In this document: piece by piece, positions 47,232 through 56,001 of the stretch | How positions within the stretch are numbered: the first letter of the stretch is position 1 | Layout of the letters: each line of letters opens with the position of its first letter | Translations under genes and position numbers: made by a program | From: Streptomyces sp. SW4 | Lineage (GTDB): Bacteria; Actinomycetota; Actinomycetes; Streptomycetales; Streptomycetaceae | Assembly: GCA_003248315.1 (NCBI GenBank) | Contig: QKWM01000001.1 | Location: forward strand, 868,001-932,000 | Length of the DNA stretch: 64,000 nucleotides | Reading direction: 5' to 3' | Notes under the pieces: generated by a model | Seen by the model: only the letters and a program-made list of their open reading frames with translations | Databases searched by the model: none | Told to the model about the DNA's origin: nothing

Positions 47232-48159
47232 ATGCAGAACAAGGACGCGACGGGCCCCCGGCCGGACGAGCGCCCGGCGATGCCGCAGGAGGAGGCCGAG
47301 CTCTCCCGCCGTACCGGTTCCACCGCCAGCGGCGCCCGGGTCTGGAGGCGGACATGGAGATCCGGCCCCGGTACCTCGCGCCCCACTACCGGGGGTCGGG
47401 AAAGCTCGCCGGGAAGGTCGCGCTGATCACGGGCGGGGACTCGGGCATCGGCCGCTCGGTGGCCGTCCTGTACGCGCGCGAGGGAGCCGACGTGGCCATC
47501 GTGTACCTCCCCGAGGAGCAGCCGGACGCCGACGAGACCAGGGCGGCCGTCGAGAAGGAGGGCCGTTCCTGCCTGCTGCTCCCGGGCGACCTGTGCGACC
47601 CCGGCTTCTGCGCGCAGGCCGTGGAGCGCACCGTGGCCGGGCTGGGCGGGCTGAACGTCCTGGTCAGCAACGCCGCCCGCCTCAACAGCCAGAACAGCCT
47701 GTCCGACCTGAACGCCGAGGACTTCGACCGGGTCTTCAGGACGAACGTCTACGCCTACTTCCACCTGGTCATGGCCGCCCTGCCGCATCTGTCCCACGGC
47801 GACGCCGTGATCGCCACCGCTTCCGAGGAGGCGCTCAAGGGCAGCGAGATGATGATGGACTACGCCGCCTCCAAGGCCGCCGTCGTCGGGTTCACCAAGT
47901 CCATCGCGTCGCACCTCGCCCGGCGCGGCGTCCGCGCCAACGTCGTCTCCCCGGACCCACCTGGACGGTGCTCAACCTCGCCGGCCAGCGCTTCCCGGAC
48001 GACTACCTGACGAACCTGGGCGCGTCCTCGCCCATGGGGCGCGTGGCCCAGCCCGAGGAGGTCGCGCCGGCGTACGTCCATCTCGCCTCCGACGCGGACT
48101 CCAGCTTCACCGTCGGCGAGATCATCGCCGTCACGGGCGGCCTCACCGACACCCGCTGA
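47232..48159 (+). CDS. SDR-family oxidoreductase, YhdG/YhxC-like (two frameshifts)
   Basis: About 310 residues. The N-terminal tail (MQNKDATGPRPDERPAMPQEEAEL) leads to MEIRPRYLAPHYRGSGKLAGKVALITGGDSGIGRSVAVLYAREGADVAIVYLPEEQPDADET. Catalytic elements are SNAARLN, the Ser in IATASEEALKG, and YAASKAAVVGFTKSIASHLARRG. It ends TWTVLNLAGQR...FTVGEIIAVTGGLTDTR. Frame changes lie near 47338 and 47960. It is the same clade as the SDR at 16482 but not a recent duplicate. General-stress reductase activity is inferred. Confidence 0.88.
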
Positions 48160-48294
48160 CCCGGGCGCCGCCGTTGTCCTCGGGACACCGGCGGCCCCGG
48201 TGGACGAACCCCGCCCCGGCAGGCGTGCGGTCGGGACGAGCCGGGTACCCCGTCGGCGTGGTGCTGAGGAGGGACGACGGAAGGGAGGCCCGCC

Positions 48295-48746
48295 TTGAGC
48301 GCGATCGCCGACCTGCCGACCTTCGCCGACCTCGACGAACTCTCCCGGCTGGTCACCGGCCGTCGCGGCCTGTATGTGCGCTGGTCCCGCGGCCCGGAGC
48401 ACGATCTGCCCGACGTGACCAGCACGGACGACCTGACCGGCGTGCGGCTGCCGGGGCTGTCGGCCAGCCCGCTGGACGTCGAGGACTGGTGGGGCGAGCG
48501 GCCCGTGCACGTGTGGGTCGCCCGGCGGCTGTACGACTACTGCCACCTGCCGCGCGTGAAGGACGCCCGCACCCGGCCGTGGGTCCTGCAGGGCTCCGAG
48601 GTGGCCCGCGGCCCGGACAACGAGCCGCTGGTGGCCGACGTCCGGCCGCTCGGCTGGATCCCCGGCCACGTCATCGACGAGGCCACCGCCATCGTCACCG
48701 AGCAGCCCGGCCGCTGGGGCCGCTCGACCGCGACGGAGCCCCCTGA
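48295..48746 (+). CDS. DUF6098-family hypothetical protein (one frameshift)
   Basis: About 150 residues: MSAIADLPTFADLDELSRLVTGRRGLYVRWSRGPEHDLPD, LTGVRLPGLSASPLDVEDWWGERPVHVWVARRLYDYCHLPRVKD, and RPWVLQGSEVARGPDNEPLVADVRPLGWIP. This is a widespread actinobacterial family of unknown function with several invariant Trp and Tyr residues. It starts at TTG 48295, with a GGGAGG about 7 bases upstream. One base is missing near 48718, and the frame then ends PLDRDGAP at TGA 48746. It is convergent with the secreted EEP gene. Confidence 0.75.
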
Positions 48747-48766
48747 CCGCGGCACCCGCCGGCCGC

Positions 48767-49757
48767 TCAGCCCGCGGAGCCGGTCACCGGGTAGTGGTCC
48801 GACAGGTTGGTGTACGTGTACGAGGTGCCCCGCTGGTGACCGTCCACGGCGCGCACCGCTCCTGGATCACGTCGTTGTTCCACACCGCGGACGGGCGTGC
48901 CCCGCCCGGTGCAGGACGTGGTCGAGGTCCTCGCGCGGGTCGTCGGGTAGCGGTCGCGGGCGATGGAGTTCTCCCGCGTGTCGAAGGAGTACGGGTGCCC
49001 GGTGCGCGTGTCGGCGCCCACCAGGCCCGCGTCCTGGAGCATGGAGGCGTACTCGGCGCTGTGCGAGTCGACGTTGAGGTCACCGGCGACCAGCACCTGT
49101 TCCCGGCCGGGATGTTCTTGGCGTCGAGGAAGGCGTCGATCGTGCGGAACTGGCGGCTGCGCACAGCCGCCGCCTCGCCCGCCGCGCAGCCCGGGTCCGT
49201 CGACTGGGCGTGGGTGCCGACCACGTGCACCCTGCTGCCGTTCACGTCGAGCACGACGTACGCGAAGCCCTTGTTGGACCACCAGTCGGCGCCGCAGGCG
49301 TCCCGGTAGATCCACTGCTCGCTGCGCAGGACCGGCCACCGGCTGGCGACGACGACTCCGCCGTCCTCCGGGTGGTCGAGGAGTACGACCCGCCGGTCGC
49401 GTCCCAGCCGCTCTTCGTACGCCCGACGACCGGCGTCTGGTACGGGTAGCGGTCCGCGACGGCCCGCTTCAGGGCGTCCGACGAGGAGTTGTCGAACAGT
49501 TCCTGGAAGACCACGACGTCGTTGCCGCTCATGAACGGCGCCTTCGCGATCTCGGCGGCACGGTGGTCCTGGCCCCAGTTCGGGTACAGCGACTTGCTGA
49601 ACAGGAAGGCGTTGTACGACAGCACGCGCACCGGCGCGGCCTGGCCGCCGGCGGAGGCGGCGGAGGCGGCGGGCGCCGCGGCCACCGGGACGGCGGCGGC
49701 GAGAGCGAACGCGAGCACGGCGGCGCCGCGGGCACGGCAGCGGGCCAGGAGCGTCAT
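48767..49757 (-). CDS. Secreted endonuclease/exonuclease/phosphatase (sphingomyelinase-like) (frameshifted)
   Basis: About 330 residues. The signal peptide MTLLARCRARGAAVLAFALAAAVPVAAAPAASAAS is followed by the EEP domain: VRVLSYNAFLFSKSLYPNWGQDHRAAEIAKAPF, NDVVVFQELFDNSS, YVVLDVNGSRVHVVGTHAQS, VLVAGDLNVDSHSAEYASML, and NLSDHYPVTG with the catalytic DH. HAQSTDPG and GDLNVD fit bacterial sphingomyelinase-C-like phosphodiesterases. About four frame changes are present. ATG 49757 has GGGAGA six bases upstream. The substrate class (phospholipid or nucleic acid) is inferred. Confidence 0.85.
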
Positions 49758-49868
49758 CGGGTCTCCCTGGACGTGAGGCGGAGGGGCGCCGGACATCAAA
49801 CCACCGCCGGCTACTTGCAGGTAACACCCGTGCGTACAAAGGATGTCGGGCGGTGCGACGCCCGGGCA

Positions 49869-49948
49869 CCGCCATCGGGGATCGGGCGCGGCCGCACGTG
49901 CTCCGGCGCCGCCACCGGGGATCGGGCGCGGCCGCGCGCGCTCCGGCG
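49869..49948. repeat. 40-bp direct repeat, two copies
   Basis: Two adjacent 40-base units (49869-49908 and 49909-49948) are about 93 percent identical. Both carry GGGATCGGGCGCGGCCGC. They lie between two minus-strand genes, 25 bases after the SpoIIE stop. Confidence 0.8.
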
Positions 49949-49973
49949 CCGCCTCGGCCGCTCCGTCGCCGCG

Positions 49974-52091
49974 TCACGCGCCGGTGCCGTCGTACCGCAG
50001 GACGAGCAGCGCGATGTCGTCCGTGCGCCGGCCGGTGCCGCCGGTCCTGCTCAGCAGCGTGTCGATCAGCCGGCCGAGGTCCCGGTCGTCGGCCTTCGCC
50101 AGATGGCCCGCGAGAGCGGCGACCGCGTCGTCCAGGTCGACCCCCGGCGCTTCGACGAGGCCGTCGGTGTAGAACACGAGCAGCGCGCCGGGGACCAGCC
50201 CGACCTCGGTGGCGGGGTACTCCGCCCGGGGACGACGCCGAGCGGCGGACCCGGCGTGACGTCCACCGGCCGGGGGCGTGGCCGGGCAGGCGCAGCAGCG
50301 GGGCGGATGGCCCGCGCCGGCCAGGACGGCGCGTCCGCGGGCCAGGTCGAACCGGGCGTACAGGCAGCTGGTGAAGAGGTCCGGCCCGAGGTCGGTCAGC
50401 AGGTCGTTGGTGCGCGACAGCACCTCGCCGGGGCTGGTGCCCAGCGCCGTGTGGGCGTGCACGCCGGTGCGCACCTGGCCCATGAGCGCGGCCGCCGCGA
50501 CGTTGTGGCCCTGCACGTCGCCGATGACGGCCGCGGCGTCGGTGTCGCCGAGCCGGATCAGGTCGTAGAAGTCGCCGCCGATGTCCATGCCCCGGGTGGC
50601 GGGCAGGTAGCGGGCCGCGACGCGCAGGCCCGCGACCGCGGGAAGCGCCCGCGGCAGCAGCGCCTGCTGGAGGCCGTGGGCGAGTTCGTGCTTGGTGTCG
50701 TACAGGCGCGCGCGGTCGAGAGCCTGGGCGATGAGCCCGGCGAGCGAGGCCATGACGGCGCGCTCCTCCGCCCGGAACCGGCGCGGACGGTCGTAGGACA
50801 GGACGCAGATGCCGACGGGCCGGCCGGACGTGATCAGCGGCAGGAACGCCCAGGCCTGCTTGTCGCTGATCACGGGCGCGTCGGGATACAGGCGCCGCAG
50901 CTCCTCCGCGTCGCCGAAGAACGCGGGCACCCCGTCGGCCAGGGCCTGCCCGGCCGGGGTGAGCCTGGTGTCGAGCGGGAGACCGTCGAGCCGTTCGATG
51001 GTCTGCGGCGTGTAGCCGCGGTGGCCGGTGATCCGCAGCCGGCCGGCGTCGGCGGTGGACAGCACCAGACCCTGAGCGCCGAACGCGGGCATCACCTGGT
51101 CGGCCACCAGGTCCACGACGTCCTGGACGCCCACGACCTCCGTCAGCGCGGCGGCCAGGTGGGCGACCTGGTACAGCTGCCCGGCGCGGGCCGGCGCCGG
51201 GCTCTGCGCCGCACGCCCGGGAGCCGGTACGGCGGGCGTGTGCGTGCCGGTGCGCACGACGCGGACGCTGATGCCGCTGGCGTCGGGGTAGAGGTGGAAC
51301 TCCAGCCAGTGGCCGGGCGGGCGGCACGCGGTGAACGACACCGGTTCCCGGGAGAGCACGGCGGCCCGGTAGTGGTCCTCGTACAGCGGGTCGTCCAGCC
51401 AGCGCAGCGACTGCCACGGCTGGGTGCCCAGCAGCCGGTCCGCGTCACTGCCGAGCAGCTCGCAGGCGCCCGAGCTGAGGTAGGTGAAGCGGCCCTCCAG
51501 GTCCAGGGCACAGCTGCCGCCGGGCAGCCGCTCGGCGAAGTCGGCGGCGGCCACCTCCTGACCGGCCGGGGGCGGCCGGTGCCCACGGACAGCACACGGG
51601 GCGGCCGGCGTCCGCCGGGGCCGGCCGCGCTCGGCGGCCTCCTCCAGGGCGCGGGCCAGCCGGTGGCAGCTGGCGGCGATGTTGCTCCGTTCCCGCCCCG
51701 TCATGTACGGCGGACGGCCGGCCGGCCACATCAGCAGCAGGACGCCCCAGCGCCGGACGCCGGTGACGGGGGCGGCGGCCAGCGCCAGCGGGTAGGGCAG
51801 GGCCACCGCGGTGCGCGGGTAGGAGCGGGCCATCTCCTCCTGGCTGCTCACCCACACCATGCGGTCCTCGCGGACCGCGTCGGCCACCGGGGCCGGCGCC
51901 GAGACCGGCACCGTCGACCAGGGCTCGGCGAGGTGTGCGGGCGCGCCGCACAGCGCGTCGAGGCACAGGAGCTGCTCGTCCGGGGAGAGCAGGTACAGAG
52001 CGCCGATGGACGCGCCGGTTCGGCGGACCGTCTCCGTGAACGCGGCGTCCGGCCCGCCGCTGCCGTCGGCGTGCTCGGCCGTGCCGGTCAC
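49974..52091 (-). CDS. PP2C (SpoIIE) phosphatase with GAF and PAS sensor domains
   Basis: About 705 residues. A GAF-like N-terminus (FTETVRRTGASIGALYLLSPDEQLLCLDALCG) is followed by a PAS domain (LPGGSCALDLEGRFTYLSSGACELLGSDADRLLG) and a second GAF (LYQVAHLAAALTEVVGVQDVVDLVADQ). The C-terminal catalytic domain shows MDIGGDFYDLIRLGD, VIGDVQGHNVAAAALMGQVR, VFYTDGLVEAPG and RTDDIALLVLRY. It integrates two signals to dephosphorylate an anti-anti-sigma factor. The frame stays open, but about 35 residues near 50225-50290 are mistranslated by three single-base losses that cancel out. GTG 52091 is the apparent start, with no strong ribosome site. Confidence 0.88.
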   Translation of the reverse strand: MTGTAEHADGSGGPDAAFTETVRRTGASIGALYLLSPDEQLLCLDALCGAPAHLAEPWSTVPVSAPAPVADAVREDRMVWVSSQEEMARSYPRTAVALPYPLALAAAPVTGVRRWGVLLLMWPAGRPPYMTGRERSNIAASCHRLARALEEAAERGRPRRTPAAPCAVRGHRPPPAGQEVAAADFAERLPGGSCALDLEGRFTYLSSGACELLGSDADRLLGTQPWQSLRWLDDPLYEDHYRAAVLSREPVSFTACRPPGHWLEFHLYPDASGISVRVVRTGTHTPAVPAPGRAAQSPAPARAGQLYQVAHLAAALTEVVGVQDVVDLVADQVMPAFGAQGLVLSTADAGRLRITGHRGYTPQTIERLDGLPLDTRLTPAGQALADGVPAFFGDAEELRRLYPDAPVISDKQAWAFLPLITSGRPVGICVLSYDRPRRFRAEERAVMASLAGLIAQALDRARLYDTKHELAHGLQQALLPRALPAVAGLRVAARYLPATRGMDIGGDFYDLIRLGDTDAAAVIGDVQGHNVAAAALMGQVRTGVHAHTALGTSPGEVLSRTNDLLTDLGPDLFTSCLYARFDLARGRAVLAGAGHPPRCCACPATPPAGGRHAGSAARRRPRAEYPATEVGLVPGALLVFYTDGLVEAPGVDLDDAVAALAGHLAKADDRDLGRLIDTLLSRTGGTGRRTDDIALLVLRYDGTGA

Positions 52092-52204
52092 GGGACGTAC
52101 CCCACGTGTCCCATAGCAGGACGGTACGCCCTGCCGGGGCGGACGGCACCCGGCGTGCGCCGTCCGCCCCGGGCCGGTCCTGGGGCGCGGAAAACCCTGG
52201 GGGA

Positions 52205-52221
52205 ATACCCCCAGGGGGTAT
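52205..52221. promoter_or_regulatory. CsoR-type copper operator
   Basis: A perfect palindrome ATACCCCC-A-GGGGGTAT matches the consensus of CsoR/RcnR-family copper-sensing repressors (ATACCCC...GGGGTAT). It lies 51 bases upstream of the DUF4396 start, within its promoter. Confidence 0.8.
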
Positions 52222-52271
52222 ATGGTTCCCTCTCGTGGGACCGCAAGGGCCACACGGGACGTCGAATGGGG

Positions 52272-52855
52272 ATGAACGTCATGGACCACAGCTCGCACCA
52301 CACCGGCACCGGGCACGACCACACCACGGGCGGCCACGAGACCCACGGCCACGGCCATGGCGGCCACGGCCATGGCGGCCACGGCCACGGCGCGCACGGG
52401 CCCGCCGGCGGATCCGGCCACGGCGCGTCCTGGGCGACGGCCGTCAAGGCGACCCTCCACTGCCTGACCGGCTGCGCCATCGGCGAGATCCTCGGCATGG
52501 TCATCGGCACCGCACTGCTGTGGGGCAACGTGCCGACCATGATCCTGGCGATCGCCCTCGCGTTCCTCTTCGGCTACTCCTTCACGCTGTTCGCGGTCGT
52601 GCGCGCCGGGCTCTCCCTCAAGGCCGCCGTCAAGGTGGCGCTGGCCGCCGACACGGTCTCCATCGCGGTGATGGAACTGGTCGACAACGCCATCATCGCG
52701 CTCACGCCCGGCGCGATGGACGCCCACCTCTCGGACGGCCTGTTCTGGTCCGCGCTGCTCGGCGGCTTCGCCGTGGCCTTCCTGATCACCACGCCGGTCA
52801 ACAAGTGGATGATCGGCCGCGGCAAGGGTCACGCGGTGGTCCACGCCTACCACTG
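52272..52855 (+). CDS. DUF4396 membrane protein with His/Gly-rich metal-binding N-terminus
   Basis: An intact protein of about 193 residues. The first 50 residues (MNVMDHSSHHTGTGHDH, then repeated HGHGGHGHGGHG) hold some 19 histidines, a likely Cu or Zn reservoir. A DUF4396 domain with four helices follows: HCLTGCAIGEILGMVIGTALLWG, MILAIALAFLFGYSFTLFAVVRAGLS, DTVSIAVMELVDNAIIALTPG and FWSALLGGFAVAFLITTPVNKWMI. GCAIGE has a Cys-x-x-x-Glu in a helix. The promoter carries a CsoR operator. It is convergent with a Cys-rich copper-binding gene, so a membrane copper transport or tolerance role is inferred. Confidence 0.85.
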
Positions 52856-52874
52856 ACCCCGGCCGGCACGGGCT

Positions 52875-52909
52875 GCCGGGCGGTCCCCGACGACCGGGGG
52901 CCGCCCGGC
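52875..52909. terminator. Bidirectional hairpin terminator
   Basis: GCCGGGCGG-T-CCCC (52875-52888) pairs with GGGG-CCGCCCGGC (ending 52909) around a short loop. It lies between the convergent DUF4396 (stop 52855) and Cys-rich copper protein (stop 52917) genes. Confidence 0.7.
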
Positions 52910-52916
52910 CCTCGCG

Positions 52917-53327
52917 TCAGCCCAGGCCGGCGAGCAGGTCGTTGCAGGCGGCCTCGCAGCTCCGGCACGCCTGCGCGCACACCCGGCAGTGCTCGTGCAG
53001 GTCGGCATGGGCCGCGCACTCGTCGGCGCACGCCTTGCAGACGGTGGCGCAGGCCTGGAGCACGGCCCGGGTGATGTTGGCGTCGTAGCCGGTGTGCCGG
53101 GACAGCACGGACGCGGTCGTGTCGCACATGTCGGCGCAGTCCAGGTCGGTGCGGATGCACTTGGTCAGATCGCCGACCATGCCCTCCGACAGACAGGCGT
53201 CCGCGCACGCGGTGCACGCCTGCGCGCAGGCCAGACACTCCTCGATGCAGCGGACCATCGCCGCCCGGTCCACGCCGCCCAGGTCGGCCGGGTAGGTGCG
53301 GAGCATGTCGTTCACGGAAGTGGTCAT
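52917..53327 (-). CDS. Four-helix-bundle copper-binding protein (Csp-like)
   Basis: An intact 136-residue protein with 17 cysteines in i,i+3/i+4 helical spacings: VRCIEECLACAQACTACADACLSE, KCIRTDLDCADMCDTTASV, LQACATVCKACADECAAHADLHEHCRVCAQACRSCEAACNDLL. The inward-facing Cys ladder is the signature of copper-storage (Csp-type) proteins that load Cu(I) inside a helix bundle. No signal peptide is present, so it is cytosolic. ATG 53327 follows AAGGAG. Its position next to a CsoR operator and DUF4396 supports copper storage or detoxification. Confidence 0.92.
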   Translation of the reverse strand: MTTSVNDMLRTYPADLGGVDRAAMVRCIEECLACAQACTACADACLSEGMVGDLTKCIRTDLDCADMCDTTASVLSRHTGYDANITRAVLQACATVCKACADECAAHADLHEHCRVCAQACRSCEAACNDLLAGLG

Positions 53328-53518
53328 GGGATCGCTCCTTCTCCGGGGGAGGCCGAAGGGGCGCGGCGCGCCCCGCCGGTGGGTGCCGGGTAACACCCCC
53401 GGCACGCCCGCAAACGGCCGCCCGCGGGCGGCCGGCGGCCACCGCGGCCGGTCGCCGCCGCGGCCGTGCCGCCGTAGAATCGACGTGCGGTGATGTGCAC
53501 GGCGGCGTAGTGCCGATC

Positions 53519-55287
53519 ATGAGCAACCCGATTGAGGACTACGCCCTCCTGGGCGACCTGGGAACCGCCGCGCTGGTCGGCAGGGACGGGTCGCTGGACT
53601 GGCTGTGTCTGCCCCGCTTCGACTCGCCGGCGTGTTTCGCCGCCCTCCTGGCACCGCCGACAACGGATTCTGGCGCCTGGCCCCGCGCGGCACGGCCGGC
53701 GCGTGCGCCCACAGGTCCTACCGCCCGAGAGCCTCGTCCTCGACACGGAGTGGCGGACCGGCTCCGGACGCGTCCGCGTCACGGACTTCATGCCGCCGCG
53801 CAAGCAGCACCCGTGCGTGGTGCGCCTGGTCGAAGGGCTCGCGGACGGGTCACGCTGCACAGCGAACTCCGGCTGAGGTTCCACCAGGGGCGGGTCGTGC
53901 CCTGGCTGCGCGGCGGTGACGGGCGCGGCCTGGCCGTCGCCGGCCCGGACGCCGTCTGGCTCGGCACCGACGGCCCGGTGGCCGGCGGCGGGGCCCCCGG
54001 ATCGGCGCTGGCCGACTTCACCGTCACCCCCGGCGACCGGCTCGCCCTCACCGTCGTCTGGGCGCCGTCCCACCACACCAGCGCACCGGCCCCGCTCGCC
54101 GTGCCCGCCGAGACGGCGCTGAAGGAGACCTGCGACTTCTGGCGCCGGTGGGCGGGCCGGTGCCGCTACGAGGGGCCCTGGCGCGAACCGGTCGTGCGCT
54201 CGCTGATCACGCTGAAGGCGCTCACCTACGCACCGACCGGCGGCATCGTGGCCGCCCCCACCACGTCCCTGCCCGGCCTGATCGGCGGCGACCTCAACTG
54301 GGACCAGCGGTTCTGCTGGCTGCGCGACTCCAGCCACGTCCTGTCGTGCCTGCTGCGCAGCGGCTTCCACGAGGAGGCCGCCGCCTGGCTCGGCTGGCTG
54401 GTGCGGGCGGTGGCCGGCGACCCGGCCCGGCTGCAGAGCGCCTACGGGGTCGCGGGGCAGCGCCTGCTGCGGGAGACCGAGGCGCCCTGGCTCGCGGGCT
54501 ACGAGGGGTCCCGCCCGGTGCGGTTCGGCAACGCCGGTGCCGGCCGGAACCAGCTCGACGTGTACGGGAGGTCCTGCACGCCCTGTGGCTGTCCGTGCGG
54601 GAGGGATCGACGTGGTCCCGCACGTGTGGAGCCTGGCCGCGTCCCTCATGGAGTACCTCCGTCACCACTGGCGGGAGCCGGACCAGGGGTGTGGCAGGAG
54701 GGCGGCCCGGCACGGCAGTTCGTCCACTCCAAGGTCATGGCCTGGGTGGCGTGCGACCGCGCCGTACGGCTCGGCGACCTGCTCGGCGCGGAGGTCCCGG
54801 AGCCTGGACGACGATGCGCGAGGCCGTGCGCCGGACGTGTGCCGTCGCGGATGGGACCGCGGCAGGGCCTCCTTCGTCCAGGCCTACGGATCCTCCCGGC
54901 TCGACGCGACGGCGCTCCTCATGCCGGCGCTGGGCTTCCTGCCGGCGCACGACGCCCGGGTGCGCGGCACCCTGCGCGCCGCCCGCGCCCTGGAACACGA
55001 CGGGTTCGTGCGCTGCTGCGAGGACCCCGCCGGACCCGCCGGCCGCGAAGGCGCCTACCTGCCCTGCTCACTGTGGTACGCCGACGCCCTGGCCGGGGCG
55101 GGGAGCGGGCCCACGCCCGGGACGTCTTCGAACGGGTGGCGTCCGTGCGCAACGACCTCGGCCTGCTGTCCGAACGCTGGGACCCCGGCGGGCGCCGCCA
55201 GCTCGGCAACGCCCCCGGGCGGCCAGCCACGCGGCCCTGGTCCGGTCGGCGTTCACCCTCACCGGCCCGGCGCGGCCCGGGCCGTGA
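53519..55287 (+). CDS. Glycoside hydrolase family 15 protein (trehalase/glucoamylase-like, frameshifted)
   Basis: About 600 residues. The N-terminal beta domain opens IEDYALLGDLGTAALVGRDGSLDWLCLPRFDSPACFAALL, then SYRPESLVLDTEWRTGSGRVRVTDFMPP. The (alpha/alpha)6 barrel contains LITLKALTYAPTGGIVAAPTTSLPGLIGGDLNWDQRFCWLRDSSHVL, a GH15 fingerprint. Later parts are GREGAYLPCSLWYADALA and ERVASVRNDLGLLSERWDP. Streptomyces homologues are acid trehalases or glucan glucohydrolases. At least six frame changes scatter through it. ATG 53519 follows no strong ribosome site. It is convergent with the methyltransferase, the genes overlapping by 29 bases. Confidence 0.87.
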
Positions 55288-55996
55288 GCAGCACCATCCC
55301 CGAGTCCCCGTAGTCCGGCAGCGTCGGATCGGAGTCGATGCGGGTCACCTCCAGCTCACGTGTCAGCGGCGCGAACACCCGGGTGACGGTCTCGGGGCCC
55401 ACCGGGCAGCCGGGCCACCGCGACCGGGCACCGATGCCGTAGGTCGGCATGTGCTCCATGAACGCCGCCAGCAGATGCCCGCCCGGGGCCGCGCACCGGA
55501 CGAAGGCCCGGCAGAACGCGGCGAACTCCCCGACGTCCTCCGTGGCGCCCTCCGCGACGAAGTGCATGGAAGCCAGGCCGTACGCGCCCGGAGGCAGGGC
55601 CCGCACATCACCGTGGACCACCCGGACCCGGCGCAGCGCCTCCCCCAGCGTGGCCGGCACGTCCGGGTTGAGCCGGCGGCACAGCGCGTGGAACGGCAGC
55701 CAGCTGCCGTCGGGGCGGACCGACACCTGGCGGCGCAGATAGGCGATGTTCGCGCGGCTCGTCTCCACGGCGTCCACACGCCGGCTCACCGCGGACGCGA
55801 GGACCAGCGGGTAGAGGTTGGGTCCCGCCCCGAACTCCACGGACGCGGCGACGCTCCCCGGCCCCAGACGCCGGTAGTAGGCCGAGTGGTGCGCGATGAC
55901 GGCCGCGTCCGCGGGGTGCAGACGGCGGTAGTTCTCGGCGAGGTAGTCCGTGACCGGCCAGCGGTCCCAGTCCACGTCGTCGTTGCGGGTGACCAC
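55259..55996 (-). CDS. SCO2525-family SAM-dependent methyltransferase
   Basis: An intact 245-residue protein. DYLAENYRRLHPADAAVIAHHSAYYRRLGPGSVAASVEFGAGPNLYPLVLASAV contains the SAM motif EFGAGPN. VDAVETSRANIAYLRRQ (motif II), VVHGDVRALPPG and MHFVAEGATEDVGEFAAFCRAFVRCAAPGGHLLAAFMEHM complete the class-I fold. It belongs to a conserved Streptomyces family of unknown substrate. GTG 55996 lies 5 bases after the stop of the aminotransferase gene, so the two are an operon. The methyl acceptor may be the aminotransferase product. Confidence 0.85.
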   Translation of the reverse strand: MVTRNDDVDWDRWPVTDYLAENYRRLHPADAAVIAHHSAYYRRLGPGSVAASVEFGAGPNLYPLVLASAVSRRVDAVETSRANIAYLRRQVSVRPDGSWLPFHALCRRLNPDVPATLGEALRRVRVVHGDVRALPPGAYGLASMHFVAEGATEDVGEFAAFCRAFVRCAAPGGHLLAAFMEHMPTYGIGARSRWPGCPVGPETVTRVFAPLTRELEVTRIDSDPTLPDYGDSGMVLLTARAAPGR

Positions 55997-56001
55997 GGCC
56001 G

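Noticed and set aside
16482..48159. Recent duplication of the two YhxC/YhdG-type SDR genes
   Set aside because: The proteins share family motifs but differ throughout, including active-site surroundings. They are old paralogues, not a recent copy.
52092..52853. N-terminal extension of the large SpoIIE phosphatase up to 52853
   Set aside because: It is antisense to the DUF4396 gene and its CsoR operator and has no domain match. GTG 52091 starts the recognisable GAF region.
48963..52856. Very long plus-strand open frame (about 1300 codons) over the secreted EEP and SpoIIE genes
   Set aside because: It is antisense to two genes with clear catalytic motifs and only its last 190 codons (DUF4396) match a family. 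Long open antisense frames are expected at this GC content.
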